From NCBI RefSeq assembly GCF_003952485.1, contig NZ_CP034447.1, positions 6,090,501 through 6,154,500 on the forward strand: 64,000 nt of DNA, read 5' to 3'. This DNA comes from Mesorhizobium sp. M1E.F.Ca.ET.045.02.1.1 (GTDB taxonomy: Bacteria; Pseudomonadota; Alphaproteobacteria; Rhizobiales; Rhizobiaceae). The notes below the pieces were generated by a model. That model saw nothing but the letters and a program-made list of their open reading frames with translations. It was not told the DNA's origin and did not search any database. Position numbers and translations under genes: made by a program. Every line of letters starts with the position of its first letter. Positions within the stretch are counted from its first letter, which is position 1. This document shows, in pieces, positions 51,086-58,152 of the stretch.

Positions 51086-52090
51086 GGTTTGTGATTCACT
51101 TCCTTATGGAGGTGATTTGCCATGCCCAAGCCTTATTCGCTCGATTTGCGTGAACGCGTTGTACGGTTTGTCGAGGCTGGCCATTCGCGGCGTGCGGCGG
51201 CGGCACATTTTGGGGTGTCGGTTTCGTTCGTCGTGATCCTGATGAGGAACTATCGAAAGACCGAGAGCCTGGCGCCCAAAGCCAGCGGGGGTCGCCGCCA
51301 TTCCAAGCTCGACCCGCATCGTGCGTTCCTGCTTGGTTGTGTGGCCGAGAAGGACGACATCACCATGCCGGAGCTTGCCGCCGAGTTGGTTACTGCTGCA
51401 GGCGTCCAGGTCGCTCCCGCCTCGATCTCACGTTGGCTCATCAGGAACGGCTACCGCTTCAAAAAAAACGCTGCTGGCCAGCGAGCAAGATCGACCCGAC
51501 ATCAGCAAGGCGCGCCAGGAGTGGCGGGCCAAACGCCAGCCGCGGATGCGGCTTGAGCCACATCGGCTGGTGTTTATTGACGAGACCGGAACCACGACGA
51601 AGATGACGCGCCCGCGCGGTCGCTGCCTGAAGGGTCGGCGGTTGCGCTCAAAGGCACCGTTCGGACATTGGAAGACGCAGACCTTCATCGCCGGGCTGCG
51701 CTGCCATGGGCTCACCGCCCCTTTCGTCGTCGACACGCCAATGAACCGCCGCATCTTCGAGACCTACGTCGAAACGCAGCTCGCTCCGACGCTGGCAAAG
51801 GGCGATGTCGTCATCCTCGACAATCTCGCTGCCCACAAGAGTCCGGCCGCCGAGGCAGCCATCCGGGCCAGAGGCGCATGGCTGCTCTTCCTGCCGCCCT
51901 ACAGCCCCGATCTCAACCCGATCGAAATGGCCTTCGCCAAGCTCAAGGCGCATCTGCGCGCAAGGGCCATCAGAACCATCGACGCCCTGTGGCAGGCCAT
52001 CGGCGATATCTGCAATCTCTTCTCTCCAACAGAATGCAGAAACTACTTCACTGCCGCAGGCTATGGACTCACATGAAAGTCCGCCGCTCT
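51086..52090 (+). mobile_element. IS630-family insertion sequence
   Basis: The element includes a two-frame transposase. The terminal regions gtttgtgattcac (left, near 51089) and the reverse complement of the right end (catgtgagtcc, near 52075) are similar and probably form imperfect terminal repeats. The exact ends and the TA target duplication could not be fixed. Confidence 0.6.
51122..52076 (+). CDS. IS630-family transposase, two frames joined at an A8 run
   Basis: The first frame (51122 on) encodes the HTH part: [27 protein letters not shown], then a second HTH-like domain up to NGYRFKK. At AAAAAAAA (51461-51468) reading must move by one base to reach the second frame ([12 protein letters not shown] and on), which ends at 52076 and has the DDE residues: [19 protein letters not shown] and [14 protein letters not shown]. 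Joint length is about 317 residues. Slippage at such A-runs is a known way to express IS630 transposases, so the gene may be functional; a simple mutation is the alternative. Confidence 0.8.
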
Positions 52091-52381
52091 AGCCGAGCTT
52101 CTTGCCAAGGCTAAGTGTGAGGCATCACACGAGATAAGATAAATATGCCTTGGCGAGGCCTGTCTTTTCCATCCAGCTTGCGGCCGTTGTTCGGATTACC
52201 CGGACTGCGAACCAATATCCCGGTGCTTGGTGCGCGCGGTTCTTTGTCTTTCGCATGGTGACCGGCCAACCTGTGAGCAGAAAGCCACATTTCCAAAGAA
52301 TAGACTGGACTACCAGCCGGCTTGGTTGACAAGAATGCCCCCTATGACATTATCCGGCGGGGATTTTCAGGAGAGCTTGGC
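52077..52381. other. Intergenic stretch before the two mini-peptide genes
   Basis: No gene recognised on either strand. It probably holds the promoter of the RiPP-like peptide gene at 52382, whose ribosome site AGGAG is at 52369-52373. Confidence 0.3.
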
Positions 52382-52468
52382 ATGAAGAAGATTTACGAGA
52401 GGCCTTCCCTGGTGAAAAAGGGCCGGCTTTCGTCGGTTGTAGCGCAGTCGCTTTCCACGCCGACTTAA
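52382..52468 (+). CDS. Putative RiPP precursor peptide 1 (28 aa)
   Basis: 28 residues with AGGAG upstream. It begins MKKIYERPSLVKKGRLSSV and ends AQSLSTPT. The leader-like part has Tyr-x2-Pro-x-Leu-x3-Gly, the pattern of lasso-peptide leaders (Y-x2-P-x-L-x3-G), and aligns position by position with the second peptide at 52577, while the last eight residues differ. It is therefore likely a ribosomally made precursor with a variable core. No maturation enzymes (transglutaminase-like B, cyclase C) are in the window. Too short for ordinary gene finders. Confidence 0.55.
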   Translation: MKKIYERPSLVKKGRLSSVVAQSLSTPT

Positions 52469-52576
52469 CCACTGCAGGTACGGAAGAGCCTGATCGGCTC
52501 GTGCTAGGGTGTTCTGGCACGGCGCGTTGATGCCTGCCGGTGAATTTGCATTCAGGATAATTGGAGGATTTAGACA

Positions 52577-52663
52577 GTGAAGAAGACATACGAGAAGCCG
52601 ACCGTCGTCCGCAAGGGCAAGCTTTCGGCAGTCACGGCGCTGAACGCCCCCTCTCGAGGCTGA
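52577..52663 (+). CDS. Putative RiPP precursor peptide 2 (28 aa)
   Basis: 28 residues, GTG 52577 with TGGAGG ten bases upstream. It begins MKKTYEKPTVVRKGKLSAVTA and ends LNAPSRG. Compared with peptide 1 the first 19 residues are conserved or similar and the length is identical. Thr at the position before the presumed core agrees with the lasso rule of Thr at -2. The two genes are 108 bases apart, each with its own ribosome site, and look like a tandem duplication. The modifying enzymes would have to be elsewhere in the genome. Confidence 0.6.
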   Translation: MKKTYEKPTVVRKGKLSAVTALNAPSRG

Positions 52664-52673
52664 TCGAATTCGC

Positions 52674-52705
52674 ACCGCGGCGCAGTTGAACCGCGGCGCA
52701 GTTGA
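52674..52705. repeat. 16-bp tandem duplication after peptide gene 2
   Basis: accgcggcgcagttga occurs twice without spacer, directly after the stop of the second peptide gene. Confidence 0.7.
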
Positions 52706-52838
52706 GGAGCGGCATCGTTCTCGATGTCGCTCCTTTGTGCTTGTCAGGGCTGTGGAGCCGATCCTCGCCAGAAGGGCAAGACTACGGCAATTCCGCATAA
52801 GGCCCGTCAGTGGCAGATAAACTGGGCGAAGACCGGCC

Positions 52839-54017
52839 TCACCGCGCCAGCACCAGTTCATCCAGCACAGCCTGCCAGTAGTGCTTCGTGGAGATGCGCA
52901 CGCGCGTCACCGCCTTCAGCATCGGCGCGTAATGGACCGGCGTCAGCGCCGAAAGCACGATCTCGTCGCTGGCGACGAGATCGTCGCCGAGCCAGCTTTC
53001 GACCAGCGCCACCTCGCCTTCCGAGGCCAGCCATGCGGCGGCGAGCATCGCCGAATGGAAGCCGAAGGGCGTGGCACGGCCGAACTCCGCCGGATGGCCG
53101 CTGCTGGTGTAGGTCACATGGCCGCCAGAGAGATTGCCGTTGAGATACCCCTCGCTGTCCTTGACATATTGGCTCGTCAGGGCGTTGAGGTTGCGCCAGT
53201 CGAGCCCGCCATGGCCGGAAGGGACTTTCTGGAAGGGCAGCGCGGTGACGTCGTCGAAGCCGACCGTCTCGAGCGCCGCCTTGGCGGCGATCGCGCCCGG
53301 CCGCAAAAGGCCTAGATCGGCCGGATAGGGCGAGAGCGCGAGGCGCCGGTCAAGACCCGAGCCCGCAATCGCAAGCGTGTCGGCCTCGGCGGGAAGATCG
53401 ATATGGAAGCTGCCGGGCGCGATCGGCCTGGTCTCCAGCAGCCTGCCCTTGCCCAGCAGCGAAAGCGTTGCCTCGGCCTCCGCGATGCCGCGCACGAAGC
53501 GCGCTGGCGAGAGGCCGACCATCGCGGGCAGATCCTCTCCCACCAGGCCGGCGGGTGAGCCTGGCAATCCGCTGAGCCTCAGCGACTGGTTCTCGTTGCC
53601 GGTGCTGACGCGCCAGCCTTTCGGCACGGAGACGCAGAAGCGGTAGGTTCCAGGCTTGCGCAGGACCGCGCGGCGCTTCTTTGTCGACATGACGAAATTG
53701 GCAAAGCCGCCATTGTTGGTGCGCACCGCTGCGAGGAAGGCGCCCTTCTCGTCATAGGCCCGCACCACGATGCCGCCTATCGGGCGGTCGGCCTTTCCGA
53801 ATTTCCCGTCGCCGTCGACATCCATGAAGACGAAGGAGGAATAGTTGAGCGTTCCGCGACCGCCGCTCCAGTTGGTGCGGGGCGCATAATCGCGCGCGGG
53901 ATCGGCGCTGCCGCGCGCCTTGCGGCGCGTGCGATGGAGATGCCGGGCGAGAATGATGAGAGCGATCGCGCCGGCGAGGAAGAGGGCCGAGACGAGAAGG
54001 ATGAGGGTATTAGCCAT
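52839..54017 (-). CDS. Membrane-anchored protein with SdrD-B-like domain
   Basis: 392 residues from ATG 54017. One N-terminal transmembrane helix (LILLVSALFLAGAIALIILA) is followed by a basic stretch. Residues about 60-145 contain FVFMDVDGDGKFGKADRPIGGIVV, which is the calcium-binding B-type (SdrD_B/Cna) beta-sandwich start, ending with TYRFCVSVPKGW. The C-terminal 200 residues are of unknown type (GGLDWRNLNALTSQYVKDSEGY; TPFGFHSAMLAAAWLAS). SdrD-B domains act as rigid surface stalks in Gram-positive bacteria, so a carbohydrate- or surface-related role outside the cytoplasm is likely. Confidence 0.7.
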   Translation of the reverse strand: MANTLILLVSALFLAGAIALIILARHLHRTRRKARGSADPARDYAPRTNWSGGRGTLNYSSFVFMDVDGDGKFGKADRPIGGIVVRAYDEKGAFLAAVRTNNGGFANFVMSTKKRRAVLRKPGTYRFCVSVPKGWRVSTGNENQSLRLSGLPGSPAGLVGEDLPAMVGLSPARFVRGIAEAEATLSLLGKGRLLETRPIAPGSFHIDLPAEADTLAIAGSGLDRRLALSPYPADLGLLRPGAIAAKAALETVGFDDVTALPFQKVPSGHGGLDWRNLNALTSQYVKDSEGYLNGNLSGGHVTYTSSGHPAEFGRATPFGFHSAMLAAAWLASEGEVALVESWLGDDLVASDEIVLSALTPVHYAPMLKAVTRVRISTKHYWQAVLDELVLAR

Positions 54018-54182
54018 GGCGGGCGAGCGATGGCTGGACAAAAATATTCAAGATGAAAAGCATAAAGTCTGCCCCCCCTTTTTATGACTTGCAAAACTAG
54101 CGTGGGACGTCGATGCCGCACAACCACCACTGATTAAACGCTAAGCGCAGGCCTTGAAATGCTGGAGGGACAGCGCCGACTT

Positions 54183-54210
54183 GCCCTTCTCCCCTTGTGG
54201 GAGAAGGTCA
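54183..54210. repeat. Short family-A repeat remnant
   Basis: cccttctccccttgtgggagaaggt only, the central hairpin of the family-A repeat, at the 3' end of the exonuclease gene, where it may act as terminator. Confidence 0.6.
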
Positions 54211-54984
54211 GGTAGCCACCTCCACCCACACCGGCGCGTGATCGCTGGCGTTGTCCTGTCCACGCACCCCGCGATCGATGCCGGCCCCTCTCAGCTTGCG
54301 CACCAGTTTCTTCGACAACAGGACGTGGTCGAGTCTCAGCCCCGCGTCGCGCGGCCAGCGGTTCCGGCGGTAGTCCCAGAAAGTGTAGAGCTTCTCCTCC
54401 TTCGGGAAGACTTTTCGCAGCGCATCCGTCCAGCCCTGCTCGATGAGCGCGGCGAAGGCGGCGCGGCTTTCAGGCTGCACCAGCGCGTTGTCGTCATAGG
54501 AGCGGGTTTGGTAGATGTCGCGCGGCTCGGGCACGATGTTGTAGTCGCCGGCGAGCACCACCGGCAGGCCGGTGTCGAGAAGCTCGCTGGCATGGGCCGC
54601 GAAGCGCTCGTGCCAGGCGAGCTTGTAGGCGAATTTCGGCCCCGGTTGCGGATTGCCGTTCGGCGCATAGAGGCAGGCAATGACGATGCCGTCGACCGCC
54701 GCCTCGATGTAGCGCGCCTGCCGGTCGCCATCGTCGCCGGGCAGCGCGTCGCGCGTCAGCACCGGCTCGGCGCCGCGCGCGAGAATGGCGACGCCGTTCC
54801 AGGTAGGCTCGCCCTTCCACACCGCGCCGTAGCCGGCGTTCGCCAGCCGGGTCAACGGAAACTGCGTGTCGCGCGCCTTGAGCTCCTGCAGGCAGACGAC
54901 ATCGGGTTTGGCGACGGCCAGCCAGGCGAGAAGGTTTTCCAGCCGGCTGTTGATGTTGTTAATGTTGAAGGTGGCGAGTTTCAT
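54208..54984 (-). CDS. xthA: Exodeoxyribonuclease III
   Basis: 258 residues. It matches the exonuclease III/AP-endonuclease family: KLATFNINNINSRLENLLAWL (start), VCLQELKA with the metal-binding Glu, WNGVAILARG, LAGDYNIVPEPRDIY (Asp and Asn), LRLDHVLLS and the final SDHAPVW with the catalytic Asp-His. It removes nucleotides from 3' ends and cuts at abasic sites in base excision repair. In this window it lies downstream of ligD, ku and the BRCT/TPR gene on the same strand, though an unrelated hydrolase gene is between them. Confidence 0.93.
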   Translation of the reverse strand: MKLATFNINNINSRLENLLAWLAVAKPDVVCLQELKARDTQFPLTRLANAGYGAVWKGEPTWNGVAILARGAEPVLTRDALPGDDGDRQARYIEAAVDGIVIACLYAPNGNPQPGPKFAYKLAWHERFAAHASELLDTGLPVVLAGDYNIVPEPRDIYQTRSYDDNALVQPESRAAFAALIEQGWTDALRKVFPKEEKLYTFWDYRRNRWPRDAGLRLDHVLLSKKLVRKLRGAGIDRGVRGQDNASDHAPVWVEVAT

Positions 54985-55007
54985 TCAAGTCAGACTCGTC
55001 GGCGCAA

Positions 55008-55643
55008 TCAGCCCGCGATCCAGGCCCTCACCGTCTCCGCCACCGTCTTCAGATGATCTGCCGTCGAAAACCCCGACACCGCCTTGCGGGGTTTCAGGTC
55101 GTGGTCGCCGTCCTCCAGCCAGACCACCTGAATAGCCTCGGACAGGCCGTAGGTCGCGACCTCGTCCTTCGTGCCGAACTCGTCGCGCGTGCCCTGGAAG
55201 ATCAGTGTCGGGGTCTTCAAGTCAGCGAGGTGTTTTGTCCGGAGTTGCTCCGGCTTGCCGGGCGGATGGAAGGGATAGCCGAGGCAGACCAGGCCGGCGA
55301 TCTCGCCCTTGGCGAACATCTCGTCGGCGACCATGGAGGCGACGCGCCCGCCCATCGACTTGCCGCCGATGATGAGCTTGCCGGTCACGCCCTTGGCGCG
55401 CAGATCGGCGATCGCCTTGATGTATTCGGGATTCACCGTCTCGGCGCGCGGCGGCGGCTTGCGGTGGCCGTAGCGGCGCGCCGCCATGTAGTGGAACTCG
55501 AAGCGCGCGACGCGAAAGCCGGCGGTGGCAAGCGCCTTGGCAGTGGCGGCCATCGAGGCGGAATCCATCGGCGCGCCGGCGCCGTGGGCGAGCAGGATGG
55601 TGACGGGGGCGGATTCGGGGCCGTCGAAGAGGAAGTAGGTCAT
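55008..55643 (-). CDS. Alpha/beta-hydrolase of the KANL3/Tex30 type
   Basis: 211 residues. LLAHGAGAPMDSASM (18-32) provides the oxyanion loop, GGKSMGGRVASMVAD (about 93-107) the nucleophile elbow with Ser, the Asp is in FQGTRDEFG and the His in EDGDHDLKPRK. This is the small dienelactone-hydrolase-like group found in many bacteria, substrate unknown. It is between the exonuclease III gene and the BRCT/TPR gene on the same strand. Confidence 0.85.
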   Translation of the reverse strand: MTYFLFDGPESAPVTILLAHGAGAPMDSASMAATAKALATAGFRVARFEFHYMAARRYGHRKPPPRAETVNPEYIKAIADLRAKGVTGKLIIGGKSMGGRVASMVADEMFAKGEIAGLVCLGYPFHPPGKPEQLRTKHLADLKTPTLIFQGTRDEFGTKDEVATYGLSEAIQVVWLEDGDHDLKPRKAVSGFSTADHLKTVAETVRAWIAG

Positions 55644-55664
55644 GGCGTCTCCGGCGTGGGCGAC

Positions 55665-55852
55665 CCCTTCTCCCCTTGTGGGAGAAGGTGGCCGAGCGAA
55701 GCTCGGTCGGATGAGGGGTGCTCCAGCTTGGCGGACACGCCCATCGATTTCCCGGCAAACGACAAGATCACCAGCGTCTCATTCCTTCCAACACCCCTCA
55801 TCCGTCTCGGCGCTGCGCGCCGATCCACCTTCCCCCACAAGGGGAGGAGGAG
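55665..55852. repeat. Composite palindromic repeat, family A (inverted pair)
   Basis: Forward arm 55665-55725, reverse arm 55785-55852, separated by 59 bases. It fills the gap between the hydrolase gene and the TPR gene. Confidence 0.75.
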
Positions 55853-55858
55853 AGGCGC

Positions 55859-56970
55859 TCACCCCGCCGTGCGCGCCATGTGCAGGTCCACGAACTGTAT
55901 CCCCTTCTGCGCCAGCCTTGCCCATTCTGACCCCGCATCGAGCTCGAGATAGCGCACCCACAACCGGCGGGCCTCATTCAGATTTCCGGCGTCGAATTCC
56001 AGCCGCGCAAGGTTGAACACCGGATCGGCATAGGCCTTGTCGAGCGCGATCGCTTTTTGCAAATGCCTTCTCGCCGACGCCACCTTGCCCTCGTCGCTCA
56101 TCAGCCCGGCAAGATTGAACCAGGCTTCGACAAAGCCCGGATCGAGTTTTATCGCACGGGCGTAGTCGTGCGCGGCGTCGGCCACACGGCCGGCGCCGCG
56201 CAGGCAGTTGGCGCGGTTGAAGGCGGCGATGGCATCCTTGGGATCGATCGCCAGGCAGCGCTGGTAGAGCGCGGCCGCGTCGTCGTGGCGCCCCCCTCTT
56301 CCGCGGCTTCGGCCTCGGCGAACAACTCCTCAATCGTGTCGTCTTCCGGTGAGCCGAGATCGAACAGGAGCTGGCCGTCGAGTTCGCTCATCCCATCGTC
56401 GAGATAGATCGCATCCGGCCTGCCATGCTGCGAGCCAAGGTTGAGCGACTTGGCGGTGAGCGAGGCAACCGGGCCGGAGCGGTGGACGGAGCGCGCGATC
56501 GCGCCCCAGGTGGCGCCGCTGGCGATCAGCCCCGCATATTTGCGGGCCAGGATCAGGTCGCGGAAGGAGTAAGGCTCGGCATCATGCTCGAAGGCGTCGA
56601 ACAGCGACAGCATGTCGAGATCGTCGCCGGTAAGCCGCGACTGGTCGATGAGAGATTGCCTGGAAAGCGAGGACGCCTCCGGCGCTTTCATCAGCCCGAG
56701 CAGGCGCAGAAACCCGTTCTCGCTGATGAGCGCACGCCCGGCGCCGCGCTCGGCTTTCGCGCGACGCTCGATCTCGGCGTCGTCGGCCTTCGTCGGCTTG
56801 ACGAGAAGCGCGCGGCCGAACACGACATGCGTGGTGCGGCGCGTGACGCCGCGCCTCAGCTCGGCATGTCGGCGCTCGACCTCGCGCGCGCCGAGCCTGA
56901 GCGGAAAGGCTACAAACGCGCCAACGACGCCGAAGACGGCGCCGGGAACGATCGCCGGCCCTCCAGTCAC
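55859..56970 (-). CDS. BRCT-like / HTH / TPR protein coupled to Ku; contains a frameshift
   Basis: The GTG start at 56970 overlaps the Ku stop (GTGA). Residues 1-95 resemble a BRCT domain (RRTTHVVFGRALL; then GRALISENGFLRLLGL, like the end of the NAD-ligase BRCT). Residues about 135-165 form an HTH (SFRDLILARKYAGLIASGATWGAIARSVH). After the acidic AEAEAAEEG the frame is broken at a run of six G (minus strand; 56291-56296). One more G restores RHDDAAALYQRCLAIDPKDA and three TPR units to the end at 55859, about 370 residues in all. As it stands translation would end early. A sequencing error or a phase-variable G-run are both possible. The coupling to Ku suggests a role in end joining. Confidence 0.7.
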
Positions 56971-57878
56971 TTCTTGCTCTTGCCGACGGCCTTCAACAGG
57001 TTCGCCTTCAGCGGATTCTCAGGCGCGCCGCCACCGGCGGCCGCCTTCCTGGCGGGCTTGGCCGGCGCCTCTTCGGCCTTGCTCTTCGACTTGGCCGGCG
57101 GCTTCGCCTGCTGCGACAGGCTCGCCTTCAGCGCATCCATCAGGTTGATGACATTGCCGCGCTCCGGTGCCGCCGCGATGATCGGCTTGTGGCCTTTCAG
57201 CTTCTCGCGGATCATCGCCATCAGCGCCACTTCGTAGCGATCCTCATAGTTCTTCGGATCGAAGTGGGTTTCCTTCTGCTTGATCAGCGCCTGGGCAAGC
57301 TCCAGCATTTCCGGGTCCGGCTTACCCGCCGGGATGTTGCCGAAATATTCAGCCGTGCCGCGCACTTCGTTGGGGTTCCTCAAGGTGCAGACGAACATGC
57401 CGTTCTCGCGCGCGCCGATCGTCACGACACGCTCACGGCTGGAGAGAACGAGGCGCGCAATCGCCAGCTTGCCGGATTTGCGCATGGCTTCCCGCAGCAC
57501 GGCGAAGGTTTCCTCCGCCATGGCGCCGTCGGGTGCCAGATAATAGGGCGAGTCCTGGTAAATGACATCGACCTCGTCCTCGTCGACGAAGGCCTCGATG
57601 TTCATCGTGTGGTTGGATTCGATCCTCACCGCGTCGAGGTCGGCATCATCGATGATGATGTACTGCTTGTCCTCGTATTCGTAGCCTCTTACCAGATCCG
57701 AGCGTTCGACCAGGCCGAGCTCGGGGTCGACCGGCTTCATGTTGATGCGGTTGTGGGTCTTCTTGTGCAACTGGTTGAACGAGATGCGCTCGCTCGCGCT
57801 GGTGGCCGGATAGAGCCGAACCGGACAGCTGACGAGGCTGAGCTTGAGATAACCTTTCCAACTTGCCCTGGGCGCCAT
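56967..57878 (-). CDS. ku: Ku protein of bacterial non-homologous end joining
   Basis: 303 residues. The Ku core is complete from the start (MAPRASWKGYLKLSLVSCPVRLYPA) through INMKPVDPELGLVERSDLVRGYEYE, YYLAPDG and LVLSSRERVVTIGARENGM. The C-terminus is Lys/Ala-rich (KSKSKAEEAPAKPARKAA), the DNA-binding or LigD-recruiting tail. It forms a homodimer ring on DNA ends and recruits LigD. The ligD gene is 263 bases upstream on the same strand; the BRCT/TPR gene follows with a 4-base overlap. Confidence 0.95.
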   Translation of the reverse strand: MAPRASWKGYLKLSLVSCPVRLYPATSASERISFNQLHKKTHNRINMKPVDPELGLVERSDLVRGYEYEDKQYIIIDDADLDAVRIESNHTMNIEAFVDEDEVDVIYQDSPYYLAPDGAMAEETFAVLREAMRKSGKLAIARLVLSSRERVVTIGARENGMFVCTLRNPNEVRGTAEYFGNIPAGKPDPEMLELAQALIKQKETHFDPKNYEDRYEVALMAMIREKLKGHKPIIAAAPERGNVINLMDALKASLSQQAKPPAKSKSKAEEAPAKPARKAAAGGGAPENPLKANLLKAVGKSKK

Positions 57879-58096
57879 GATGAACTCCTACGCGGCCATG
57901 CACTGACGGTTAATTGCAGCGCTTCGTCCGAAGGACGAATGAGGCTGCGGAAATCCTACACCGACCCCTGATGGTACATGCAAATTGCTGACGAAGTGTT
58001 TTTGGGGCGGATTGGGCCGGAGGATAGTTCAAATTGTAGGAAGCGTCGATGGAGAGGGATTGAGACGCTGGCGATTGGCCGAAAGCCTTGATGCTT

Positions 58097-58152
58097 CGTC
58101 ATTCTAGGGCGAAGCAAGGAGCGAAGCGACGCGCGCAGACCCTAGAATGACG
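58097..58152. repeat. Inverted repeat spanning the ligD stop codon
   Basis: cgtcattctaggg (58097-58109) and ccctagaatgacg (58140-58152) are perfect 13-base arms. The ligD stop codon (58142-58144) is inside the right arm, so a palindromic repeat appears to have supplied the end of the gene. It may also act as a terminator. Confidence 0.65.

Noticed and set aside
52111..52332. 73-codon minus-strand frame left of the peptide genes
   Set aside because: No ribosome site, no motif, unusual codon use; the region is more likely promoter sequence.
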